64,000 nucleotides of DNA, taken from contig OX291545.1 in assembly GCA_946406115.1 (NCBI GenBank), positions 16,692,001 to 16,756,000 on the forward strand, in the 5' to 3' direction. Each line of letters starts with the position of its first letter. Position 1 is the stretch's first letter. The notes under the pieces were generated by a model. That model made no database searches. It was not told the origin of the DNA and saw only the letters and a list, made by a program, of their open reading frames with translations. The stretch is from Apoda limacodes (Eukaryota > Arthropoda > Insecta > Lepidoptera > Limacodidae). A program made the position numbers and the translations under genes. This document shows positions 45,251 to 55,634 of this stretch, in pieces.

Positions 45251-45599
45251 TCCCTTGTATTAAAATCTAATATTAATCCCAAGGAATTTTTGGTAATGTG
45301 GCTTTTTTTAACATCACAGTGCATACAATGGGCTTTATTTGTGGCACTAAGTAGGTTTAGGGACAGACGAAATCAAATAATACTCCTATCCATATCGGAG
45401 GTTCAAATCGGAATAGGTTTTTCCGTCGGTTCAACCGCGGGGTTCAACCAGTCGGAAATAAAAAAGTTGCTAAAATTTGAGTATCTCTGTCAAACAGTTT
45501 CAAGTTCGAGTGAAAGTTAGACTGCCTCATCTTAAGTGATAAATAAGATAGACACCGAGGTTTTAAAAACATTTGCACGGTAATCTAAAATAGTTTTGA

Positions 45600-45842
45600 T
45601 ATAGTATGAAATTCTAAGTCAATTTCTCAAGATGTGTTTCTAAAATGAACTACGATAGGCTTAAACGGCACGGACAGACTTATTCTTGTAAAAACTTTTT
45701 AACAAAAAAAAATTTTTTCTCCAAAAGCATAGCCTTTTTAAAAAAAAAATATTCTCGAACCGTCCAGGCGTCTTCGAGTAATCGTGGAACATACATGAAA
45801 AAACGACGAATTGAGAACCTCCTCCTTTTTTGAAGTCAGTTA
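45600..45842 (-). repeat. 'aactgacttcaaaaaagg' repeat end
   Basis: The minus strand from 45842 reads 'taactgacttcaaaaaagga', 'ggaggttctcaattcgtcg', then a long A/T tract. This is a well-known terminus in lepidopteran genomes. The same class of terminus forms the arms of the foldback element at 19211-19648. Confidence 0.65.
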
Positions 45843-45849
45843 AGCCACC

Positions 45850-47825
45850 TTATCCTGCACATAAAAATAATAGTTAAGCTTTTTTTTCTACCCAAAGAGC
45901 CACCCTCGAACAACCCCACAAAAGGTTTCATGGCGTCCAATTGTCCACTAAAAGTACAAATAAAATTAACATACACCGCGAGGTGTCGCGCTGCAGGAAG
46001 TATAGTGTAATTTGTAAGCTTTGTGATTAATAAAGTGTACTAAGTGTGACCCGAATTGGACAGATTAGCGGACACTTTATCACTTCTATTCTGAGTTAAC
46101 GTTGCGTGACGGATCTCGTTTGAAACTCATAAAGAGTCCAAAGCAAATAGATAACGCTTATTTTACGTTGGGACCTTTCCACTTGCAGAGTTAGAACACC
46201 CAGGGTCAGTCCGACAAGTTTGTTTAAGTTAAATGTTACTTGTAATTGAGTTAAGAAAGTTAATCTTAATAATGTCTGTCTTTTTAGTAACTGTCCACTT
46301 AGTACTTAAGCAGGTATATAGGTTAAGCGTCATTATATTCTTAAATTTAACGAAATAGAAAAAAAAATGCAAGTAATGATATTATGTATATTTTATTTAT
46401 AGAAAACTTTACAGCGCACGAAAGCGTCTAAATTTGTATGTAAGGGCGTTTGCAGTTTTTTTTTTTTAATTTTTTGCACACTAATAACACGGTTAACAAT
46501 TCTGTTAAGAGCGGGTGCACACTTGGGACTGAAGTCTGTTTTGTTTACCGTAGCGTAATAGTAGTTTTTACGCTATGGTGGTACGGTCAACAACAAACGT
46601 GGTCACCTTTGTTACGCAACATGCTTAACATGGCCGTCATGGGGTTCCTAGTCAGATACTTAGTCAAGAGATCAATCACTAGTGGTGTATTGAATTAAAA
46701 AAATTTGAAGTAGCTATAGCCTTGACTGTACAGATAAATAATTCTGTAACGATTTCTCGAGATTAGTACTAAGTAGAAACAATCAAGGAAAACGTAAATA
46801 ATTTATTAAGTTTTTAGTTTTGTTGTTTTCTTAACAACACTGGCTAGCGTTAAGGAAAAGAACAAAAAATATGTAACGTTATGAAGAAAATAGTTTCAAA
46901 TAAAATTACAAAACATCTAATTTTGATAACATCGCCGTTTTGGTTGAAATGATGGACGTCGCGGTTATTTCAGTTAATATAAAATTTATTGCATTATTTA
47001 TAGTAAAAAATATATCTTAAAGTTGGTATCTTTGGTGCTATTAACCGCGGTGTCCAAATAGATGAAACATTGTGTACATTGATAAATTCACAACACAAAA
47101 TTCGGGAAATTACACCAGAAAAAAAATTAATAACATGTTTCAAAATGATTTTGCATGCAAATAACAATTGTTTAATATTTGATCACGTAAACGTAAGAAA
47201 GAATACCTTAAAATTAATAATAAATTAAATCAGTTATGTGCTAAAAGCTCGTATTAATTTTAAAACAAACACAATGGCCGCCGGTTTTAACGTTCAAATT
47301 TTATTAACATAAAAATATAATTTGTTATTTATACAAAAGGACCGTCTTATCTCCTGGAATAACTCACGCTCCTAGCATTATCCCCACGAGCGATTATAAA
47401 GGCGTTTGCTTAACATTATAGCAGCTTGAATTTACATAACATTTTCTGTCATTTGCTTATCGCTCACATGGCAACTCTTGCGCATTACCTCGTACAAAAT
47501 ATATTTTATAGTTTTTAAAAGTATTTATATAATGTTGCCATAGTATTTTATTATTTAATAATGTCTTCGGTTTTATCAAATGTTCCATTATATCGGGTAA
47601 TGTACTTTTGTAAATTAGATATCTAAATATGTTAATTCTATTAATGATTTTAAACTTTCGCGACTTTAAGTACACGTTTTAAGTCCTTCTGTGTCCAATA
47701 TCGGCGTAAGTCGGTCGAAACTTCGGGAAAGTAAAAAATAAAAAAATTATCTACCTAATACAATATGAACGCGATTATGACTCGTCATATGTATTTCTTT
47801 AAAATGATATTTTTATGGTAAATGT
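45850..47825. other. AT-rich stretch, nothing recognised
   Basis: A small hairpin, 'ccgtagcgtaa'/'ttacgctatgg', lies at about 46549-46579. No gene or named repeat is present. Confidence 0.5.
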
Positions 47826-47829
47826 GTCT

Positions 47830-47990
47830 TAACCATCCTACCTAATTTGCCCGAAATCACTTTAGTAGTTTTTACGCGATGAGTTAAAAAACAGACAAAA
47901 ATACAGTTTCTTTTTTTATAAAGATCGCATACCTATTTTTAAATGATAAAAACTTGAATACACACACTTTTTCACCTTTGCAGTTTCATT
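47830..47990 (-). repeat. Dispersed repeat fragment
   Basis: 'cgaaatcactttagtagttt', 'ttacgcgatgagttaaaaaa', 'cagacaaaaatacagtttc' and 'tttcattatattaatgtag' follow the reverse order of the 25245-25510 repeat. Confidence 0.5.
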
Positions 47991-47999
47991 ATATTAATG

Positions 48000-48540
48000 T
48001 AGATATTTGAATATCTATAAGAATACAAAAGTGTTAATTTAAAAACTAATTAGGTATTATACATATCAGCATTTTAATGCATATATTAAGATGCTAACGC
48101 ATTTCGAAATACTTTATATGTCACGATTGTATACGAGGGTTTTCTAATCCAATATTTTCTTGCATTTTGCGAGTATCCTTGGTATGGGATGACGTCGTTG
48201 CCTGGAGAGTTTAGTATCATTCGAATAATACATATTTAAATTCAGGGACTTAAAGACCGTATGTATGATAATAATTTTACTCTCGGACAGCGCAACACCA
48301 CCTATCGTGTGTGATATCCACTTGGATCCGGATCCTTTCCTTCTATGGAAAAGTACGGATTGCAAAATATTTTTTGTTTATTTATTAATTTTAACTTAAA
48401 ATATGGACAACAAACCTTTAGTTAAAGTATTTATATAATTTTATAAACTATTATTTCAAATTAAAGAGTTGTGATAAATATGACAACCAAAAAATGTGAT
48501 GCACTAAATTCATACGAATATGTATTTATTACACATATGC
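48000..48540. other. AT-rich stretch, nothing recognised
   Basis: The 73-residue minus frame at 48144-48365 shows no domain. Confidence 0.5.
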
Positions 48541-48549
48541 TAATGTTAT

Positions 48550-48650
48550 AAATGCAAAAGATCTAAACCCATTGTCTGGTATCCATAGTACAATCTATGC
48601 TTAGTTTGGACCAGATAGCGCTGTGTGTAATTACCTAAAACAATTATTAT
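48550..48650 (+). mobile_element. tRNA-SINE 3' tail
   Basis: 'cccattgtctggtatccata', then 'tatgcttagtttggaccaga', then 'agcgctgtgtgtaattacct', matches the tail of the SINE at 34774-35022 and, in reverse, 60962-61020. The head and body are missing. Confidence 0.75.
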
Positions 48651-48659
48651 TGTATAAAT

Positions 48660-48848
48660 TATAATTAAGATGAAATTTTGCACAGAGATAGTTGTGGAGA
48701 CGAAAAAGGACATAAGCTACGTACTGGTCGTGAATTGTTAATAGTTTTGGAGGCGAAGAAGGACATAAGCTACGTACTGGTCGTGAAGTGCTAATTGTTG
48801 TGGAGACTAAGAAGGATATAAGCTACCTACTGGTGGTGAAGTGCTACT
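48660..48848 (+). repeat. 53-bp tandem triplication within a dispersed repeat
   Basis: 'gatgaaattttgcacagaga' leads into three units of 53 bp, each carrying 'aaggacataagctacgtact' or a variant (landmark starts 48708, 48761 and 48814) and 'ggt(c/g)gtgaa'. The unit derives from the 'agaaaggacataggctact' block of the dispersed repeat seen at 25245-25510. Confidence 0.88.
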
Positions 48849-48849
48849 T

Positions 48850-49220
48850 ATTCCGATTCATTTTATCACTAGTAATGAGATGAGACATTTATACTACTAG
48901 TAGTGACATGGGAGTACATGCGTGTACCAGTGACTAGTGTTATTTGGTCACTTGGGGTAATTCAAGTTCTAATTTACAACCGGTGGTGAGATACTCCTTA
49001 GGGTAACATTTGAAGGACTTGAATGGTGAAAAGTGAATTGTTGGCACTGATATTTGACACTCGAAATGTCCTCAACCTCTTTCTCTATTGCGGATGCCTG
49101 CAGCTTAATCAGTGTAGAAGATGGATGAAGAGGTGAAATTCATGGAATACCAACATGATGATATGAAAGTCGAAACTCCAACACTCGTTCTATTTTCGTA
49201 TTTTAGATATGACTATAATG
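48850..49220. other. AT-rich spacer, nothing recognised
   Basis: No gene or named repeat. Confidence 0.5.
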
Positions 49221-49222
49221 TA

Positions 49223-49355
49223 CAGTGCAACAAACTTTTCTGATCTTCTGACTTGGGGAGTCTAGTCGCTAGTGTCGTTGTAAGTTCATACCATTTCAAT
49301 ATAGCGACTGTAGTTTTGATTTTTTACCATCGGTTCAGAAAAGTTTATTGCACTA
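49223..49355. mobile_element. 133-bp Tc1/mariner-like MITE
   Basis: The 21-bp terminal inverted repeats are 'cagtgcaacaaacttttctga' without its last base shown here as 49223-49243, and its reverse complement at 49335-49355, with two mismatches. The element is flanked by TA on both sides (49221-49222 and 49356-49357), the target duplication of Tc1/mariner elements, and begins CAGTG. The 91-base centre has no coding capacity. Confidence 0.87.
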
Positions 49356-49359
49356 TATG

Positions 49360-50235
49360 TAGGTATAACGACACGGTTTTTATTCCCCGAAGGTGGAAGT
49401 GGCTGGATACACAGTCCACATCACAATGCACCACATTTCACCAACCAATTTAGTCGTGTTTGATTGCCCACACACTGCCGCTACACTATATCTGATGCAG
49501 TGTGCCTCGACTATGTTTGCTTTAATCTATCTACTATATGTCGTAAACCAGCTTTATAGTGTAAAGAGGTATAATAAAAGAACAGAGACAGAATAACTCA
49601 TATCATTTCTAGACAAACTTTATAAGGTAGTAGTAGTATTTTTTAAATATTTGTTATTGCTTCAATATTTTTTTTTCTTTTGTTTATTCGAGTCTTTCTC
49701 TATGTGTCCCATCCAAAAAATAGACAATCTATATGCAAAGTATACTCGATCAGCGATGAAAATTAGGAATTAGGTTGTCCTAATTTTCATCGCAGATCCC
49801 TTCTTTATGTGCATCTGCAGCGTTGACAAATTATTTTTTGTAATTTTTATTAATTTTTTTAATTAATTATTATTAAACTGACGATTCAAAAGTGCCGTTT
49901 AAAAATCTATTGTAATAAAAAAGTTTGAGTTTGAACACCATATTTTTTGGCAGCTGCATTGACAGATGTTTTTTTGAATTTTTTTTATCGATTATTTTTT
50001 CTCAACACACAACACTATGAATTTTGCACCTAAATAAAAATACTATTAGAGAAATAATATTATTTTTTTGCGAAAAAAACACCTACCACTGACAGTTAAT
50101 ATATAGTTAATATATAGTATACTTACAGTACTACAGGAAAGGGTTTTTTTTTTCTTTTTATAATTCAGCTATCGGCGTGAGACACCTTAATTATACTAAT
50201 GAAGTTTGCTATAGAAAGCTGTAGGTCATTTAAGC
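49360..50235. other. AT-rich stretch with a perfect 16-bp stem hairpin and a LINE-tail-like motif
   Basis: The hairpin at 49753-49793 is listed separately. At about 49880-49930 'tgacgattcaaaagtgcc' resembles the 3' end of the LINE at 50868-51700. No gene is present. Confidence 0.5.
49753..49793. repeat. Perfect 16-bp stem, 9-base loop hairpin
   Basis: 'gcgatgaaaattagga' (49753-49768) and 'tcctaattttcatcgc' (49778-49793) are exact reverse complements around 'attaggttg'. It is too short to be a typical animal pre-miRNA stem. It may be a remnant of inverted transposon ends. Confidence 0.85.
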
Positions 50236-50239
50236 TAGG

Positions 50240-50405
50240 TTGTAGTTATTCTCGTGGGAGATTCTGATTTTTTCAGGAATAATAACTATGTACTTCCCTG
50301 GGTTACAAACTATCTCCATACCAATTTTCATCTAAATCGGTCCATGTATGACTGACTTATGAAATAACAAACAAACAAATTTTCGCATTTATAATATTTA
50401 TACGA
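50240..50405 (-). repeat. Dispersed repeat, reverse orientation
   Basis: 'ttctcgtgggagattctgat', 'ctatctccataccaattttc', 'atctaaatcggtcca' and 'acaaacaaacaaattttcgc' then 'atttataatattta' is the reverse complement layout of the abundant lepidopteran repeat also at 14095-14290. Confidence 0.7.
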
Positions 50406-50409
50406 TCTA

Positions 50410-50860
50410 CACAATAAGAAAAAACATTGTCACAATAGTAATTTTTGAAAAATCTACGAATAAAGGAACACTTTCGTTTTGCACATTCATAACCACAAAA
50501 CCACATCAATAGGTTACAAGTCACAACAAAATAATAGGTATTACCAAACAAGTAATAACTACCAACAAACCAAAGTCTACTTATCAGAAATCAAATTCTC
50601 TAATAATTTTATCATAATCAGCAAAATTATTTAATCACAAATTACCTTGCAACCACATGATCCCTACGTACGTGGAGACTGTCTTCGATTCGACGACGCC
50701 CGGGCTATTTCCTACATGTACTCTCTTTAAGATATAATAAAACCAAAGGCACGAAATTTAAAATGTTTACCCGTTTTGGGCTTGTCTAATCCAAAGTTTG
50801 ATTAAGTAGTAAATAGAACCATTGGTCCGCCAATAGACAACTTTAGCTTAGCAAAGATCT
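50410..50860. other. AT-rich spacer, nothing recognised
   Basis: No gene or named repeat. Confidence 0.5.
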
Positions 50861-50867
50861 CCAGGAT

Positions 50868-51700
50868 CAGCAGTGACTAAAGGGCAACCTAGGGACTCAA
50901 TTCTTGGTCCTTTCCTATTTCTTATTTACACTAATGATCTTCCATATCATGTCAAAAACCATGATATTGTATTATTTGCTGACGACACCTCTTTACTTTT
51001 TAAAGTTAAGAGACGACAGACATGTTATGATGAATTAAATAATGCCCTTTCTAAGATTGTAAATTGGTTTAACGCTAATAATTTGTTACTTAATGAGAAA
51101 AAACCAAATGTGTTGCCAAATCTCTATTAATATTAATGGCGAGCAATTAGAACTTGTTAATTCAAATCTTTCAAGGCATAACGCTGGACTCCAAACTTCA
51201 ATGGGGTCCTCATATTCATAACCTAGCCAAAAAACTTAGCTTTGCTGTGTATGCGATCAAAAACAATTGACCGATGTTGACACTGCAAAAAAATTATATT
51301 TTAGCTATTGTCATAGTATAATAATATATGGTATCTTATTGTTGGGTAGCGCTGCTGATGTAAATACAAAATTTGTGTTTAGAAAAAGGGCAATTCGTGC
51401 TATTTACAAATTAGGATCCAGGATATTTCTGAGGGATAGGTTTCGAGAAGTAAATATTTTAACATTAACGTCGTAGTACATTTATGAAAATCTTTTATAT
51501 GTTCATAAAAATATTAATAGTTTCAGTACGAAAAAAAATTTTATATTATATAAAATTATATATAAATATTTTTGAAAATTCAAAATACTTATATCTTTTT
51601 AATCATTTTGACGATACAAAAGTGTTTGTATAAATTGACTTTGATTTAGCTTATTATAATTTAAAGCTCGCTCAAACAATGCCACCTTGCAAATGAACAA
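50868..51700 (+). pseudogene. Second LINE lineage: decayed RT fragment with 3' end
   Basis: The frame 50873-51130 encodes G-Q-P-R-D-S-I-L-G-P-F-L-F-L-I-Y (RT motif 4, degraded from G-V-P-Q-G-S), then I-V-L-F-A-D-D-T-S-L-L-F-K with the catalytic F-A-D-D (motif 5). It continues into N-W-F-N-A-N-N-L-L-L-N (motif 6 region). After a frameshift near 51115 and a stop near 51270, frame 51267-51476 gives Y-F-S-Y-C-H-S-I-I-I-Y-G-I-L-L then R-K-R-A-I-R-A-I-Y. Both belong to a CR1/Jockey-type LINE different from the 29-kb family. The 3' part ends with 'ttttgacgatacaaaagtgt' near 51608, a tail I recognise from lepidopteran LINEs. Everything upstream of RT motif 4 is missing. Confidence 0.88.
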
Positions 51701-51704
51701 TTTA

Positions 51705-52675
51705 AAATCAATAATAAAGTTTTAATGACTATAATTTCGGAAATAATTTAGTTTGTTTTTATTAAACGGCCTCAATATCCGCACATTAAAATTGAAAAAT
51801 TCATGTCGACTTAATAAAATTGTAATAACGTTAATGTCAATTTTATTCTACAGCTACGTGAAGGTTGTAATGGTTCCGTACCCAGAAGGTGCCGGCGGGA
51901 CCCTCGCCATATTACTTAGCTTCCACTGTCTGTCTATCTTTTAATGTTTTTTTTTTATTTTTGGTCTATTGTAAAAACAGTATTTCATACAAGCTTTAAA
52001 CTACAGAGACCTTAGTGTATAGACACAAAAAAATTACAAAAAGGTCAATTTTGCCAGTTCCGTATTTAATCTTTTTTTAATTGCAAAAGACGTGATTGCT
52101 GCTATTATTCATTAGTCAGGTATCTGGTCAGTTTTTACCATTTGACGTAAAGTCAATCTTGTATATCGCACGTCATTAAGTCAACGCATTTTAATATCCA
52201 TTTGAAAGTACAACGTGTTCTCATTCCGTAATTAATAAAAAATTCTGACGTATGTTACGTAACACACTAACGGTGTGAATAACATGGATCATGTCATTCA
52301 CACCGTCAGGTAACTGTGTAGCAACCTGTTAAAACTTCCCCTATCATTTTTTAATTAATTGGTACTACAAACGTTAAAAATCGGTGAAGTGTTAAACATG
52401 CCACGTACGTGGGGTTGCACGAATGGGGAAATATTTCACGCGTCTACCAACATTAATGTTTTACTATGATACCATAAAAGCTAAGTAATTTACCTTCAAC
52501 TTAAATAAAATTTTAGTCACCTTGTATAGATAATGCATTATCTTTATAAGGTGTAATAAAATTAACCGGTGGGTACTTTGTATGTTAAAAATTGACAGTA
52601 CACTATAGGAACAGCTTCTAATGAATATAATTTCTACGGTTATAGAATAATTAATATTTATGCATATTATTATGT
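51705..52675. other. AT-rich stretch; small repeat remnant and hairpin
   Basis: About 51865-51940 ('atggttccgtacccagaagg', 'cgggaccctcgccatatta', 'ctgtctgtctatct') is a remnant of the 'gggttccgtaccc' repeat family on the plus strand. A hairpin lies at 52270-52306, with the exact arms 'acggtgtgaat' and 'attcacaccgt'. No gene was seen. Confidence 0.55.
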
Positions 52676-52679
52676 CGTG

Positions 52680-53395
52680 TTATTCTGTCTGTCTGTCTGT
52701 CTGTCAAGACCCTTTTTTTTTCAGCAACGCGTTAAGGTTTCAAGTTGAAATTAATTTAAAATACGAAGGTCTACGCGTCCCTCCAAGCTGTGAATCAAGC
52801 TTCTAAGTCAACATACATACAATAAAAACATGCGGCTGAAATACGGCTATTTTTGTCGAAAATTTTGGCATCACAAAAAAAGCAAAACCTATGGGTAGTT
52901 CCTGCTGTCCGTGAATCACGAAATTTGACACGAAGCAAGGTTTTACATCACAAATATAGAAATATAAAAACCTGAAATTCGTTAATTTGTTGTTATAACA
53001 CATTAAAAAAAGTCCGTCTATTTGTCAAGACCATTTTACTCATAACGCGTGGAGGTATCAAGTTGAAATTAATATCTAATACTAAAGTCTATAGTCACTT
53101 AAAGTTTACAAAAAAATCAAGTTTTTAAGTCAGTGCAATAAAAAAATATGCCCAGGTAATTTTTGTCACATATTGTGACACAAATTAATCAAATGAGTTA
53201 CTTCCCGTTGACCTGGAATCATAAAATTTGGCAACAAACGAGATGTAACATTACAAATATAGGCAAAAGTCCAAAAACTGATAATGAAAGCATAAATGTG
53301 TGAGCCTTGATCTTATAATGGAAGTACTATCTACATACAATAAGTTTGTACGAAACCCTTGGTGCGCGAGCCAGACTCACACTTGGCTTTTTTTA
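52680..53395 (+). repeat. Dimeric dispersed repeat, copy 3
   Basis: Two units about 325 bases apart, each beginning with 'gtctgtctgtcaagaccc' or 'gtctatttgtcaagacca' and keeping the block order of copies 1 and 2. It ends 'gtacgaaacccttggtgcgc', 'gagccagactcacacttggc' and a poly(T). This is the fullest 3' terminus of the family in the window and shows the shared end module. Confidence 0.82.
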
Positions 53396-53399
53396 TACT

Positions 53400-55165
53400 G
53401 ATTACGCATTACTTTTCAAGCAGTAGTTCGATTTTGACGATTATATATTTATTACCTTAAAATTCGGTTCTATTTAAGTTTGGAAAAAAAACCATCGCTA
53501 ATGGTATAAAAATAGGGGATGACTGATTTTACATACAAATTTTTTGTTTTCTTATTCGAGCAGCAGTTTTTGAAGGCTTACCTCAAGGCCCTACTTGGGG
53601 TAATAAGGCAGAAAAAAAAATTAAAACTTTTTGAACCCTATTTGAAAAATTAAACCCTAAAAAAATCTTTTTAGTCTAAATAACATAACTCAGCTCCAAA
53701 ACAAATATATATAAATTATGTTGAGTCAGCGCTAAACAAAGAATCAACGAAAATACCTACTTGTACGAAAGTACTTTACGGTGAAATTCCGCCAACTCAA
53801 AAGGTTTAGGAAGTCAGTTATTATGTTAATTATAAATAAGTATATTAGAAAATTTTCATTAACATCAAAAATAAGAATAAAATCTGAAATCGGTAAAAAT
53901 GTATGCAACCGCGGTGTCAAACCGCACTGACAAATTCACTTTCTGGTTTCTGAACTAACATATATGATATTGTAATAAACTAGTTATGTGAGTACCTACT
54001 ACTATGGAGCGATCAGTTTAGTGACCGAATAAAAACAAGATAGACACGTCCTACTAAATATGCGTCAAAATCGTAATTAGCTGATTTTTATTAATAATTT
54101 TCATTACTGTGTCTACCGTGCACAACGTGTACTGTAGAGCTATCTTTTACCAGACTAAAACGAATAAAAACCTGGCCTCATATTCTGGCAACAATGAGTA
54201 AGAAATTAGAAGATTTTAATAAACTATTAAAAAATCAAGAAAAATTTCAAAACAGCAGAGAAAATGTTTAGGTATGTTTTAATTTGGTATTTGGTTTATT
54301 TTCTTGAATTGAATTATAAAGTTGATCTACATTTCCAGTAAACGATTTCAAATGTATTTACGGTCAGGATAAAATAAATATAGGTTAAACATTCATTTAT
54401 TATTATTATATATATTAGTTTTGAATGTTAATTATCGGAAGTCTTAAACCATAAAAAATATGTCGCCATTTAAAACTAAAACATCTTAATTAAAACTTGC
54501 AATCATAAAGTACAAAAAAACTGTTTTTAATAGCCATAAAAAGAACGTAAAACTATTTCCTACTAATGGATACTACCTTTTTCAAAAAAGCAATAGTGTT
54601 AGATTAAATTATTGATTAATCAAATTAATTAATAAATGCCAACAAATAAGGGCAAAATGTAATTAGTAATTTACAATCCTGTTGATGGTGTATCAGCAAA
54701 TGTTTTTACGCCTGTGGTCACTAATTTGTTGAAAACATACATACTGATACCACGGTAGATGAACATTAACAAGTGCTGTAATTTGCTTTTTGTACTTTTT
54801 AATGAACTATTTCAAGATTTGCTTGAACTATTTTAATTTATATTTTTTCTAGTTTTACTGTCAGTTTTATTTACCAGCTTTTAGTTTCAGTTTGAGATCA
54901 TTCTACTGTCATAAAATAATTTGAAATTTAAGCACAGCTTGGAGCAAAATCGGAAATTTAAATATTAAAATGACATATGTCATTAAATGTGAATAAGGGA
55001 GTATTTATTAAATTGCTAGCTTTATAGTTCTGTCAACGCAACAATAATCTGTGCCGTAGTGGCATCATAAACAACATCAGTTGTTTGTTTCGATAGCGAG
55101 TACCACACGAGCAACTTCTCTTAAGAATATTTTTTGCGTCTTTAAAAAAGAATCAGTTTCTTAAT
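53400..55165. other. AT-rich stretch, nothing recognised
   Basis: No coding region, RNA gene or named repeat. Confidence 0.5.
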
Positions 55166-55169
55166 GATA

Positions 55170-55420
55170 AAAAGAAACCATTGGACCAATTTTGCTTAAA
55201 CTCTTTCCAGATCTAAGTCATGACGTGGCGTCACGAGGTAAATTGATCCATTGGTTCTTGAGATATCGAGGGGCAGAAAAAGCTAACATACATACATACA
55301 CACACACACATACACAAACAGAGACAGTACTTTAAAAATTATGGCAAACGATTCTCCAGGTCTCAAAACGTAGATTCTCGATTTTCGGACCTATTATAAT
55401 AACTTCCCTCAAGAGAAGTT
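55170..55420 (-). repeat. Dispersed repeat with (CA)n and 'catacatacatac'
   Basis: 'ccattggttcttgagatatc', 'aacatacatacatacacaca' and 'cacacatacacaaacagaga' follow the reverse layout of the 'accgattttgatgaa' repeats, with a small (CA)n expansion at about 55298-55312. It ends near 'acttccctcaagagaagtt'. Confidence 0.55.
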
Positions 55421-55426
55421 AAAGAT

Positions 55427-55600
55427 GTCAAGAGCCAGACTCGCGAACTTTGGGTTCCGTTACACCATTTACGTAATTTACGAACACAAACAAAAACAAA
55501 ATGTGTACCGTTAAGCAGTCACCCAGTAATGGCTGACCAAGCTCAACGTTGTTTCACTTTGAATATTGTTTGCAATAAAGTAAAGTAATAATCTCTGCAA
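55427..55600 (-). mobile_element. 5S rRNA-derived SINE (antisense), diverged
   Basis: It shares the composite order of 28144-28300: tail module 'agccagactcgcgaactttg' and 'ggttccgtta', then 'ccatttacgtaatttacgaa', then antisense 5S 'cagtcacccagtaatggctg', 'accaagctcaacgttgtttc'. The 5S part is more decayed than at 28223-28266. The target or tail extends to about 55600. Confidence 0.7.
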
Positions 55601-55634
55601 ACACGTACTTTCAACCCTATTTTTGACTATGCAT

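Noticed and set aside
45212..45520. 102-codon plus-strand open frame with a hydrophobic N-terminus that resembles a signal or membrane segment
   Set aside because: The frame starts inside a dispersed repeat, has no recognisable domain and no codon-use signal. Hydrophobic stretches are common in AT-rich random frames.
49753..49793. microRNA precursor
   Set aside because: The stem is only 16 bp and perfectly paired. Animal pre-miRNA stems are longer and usually contain mismatches.
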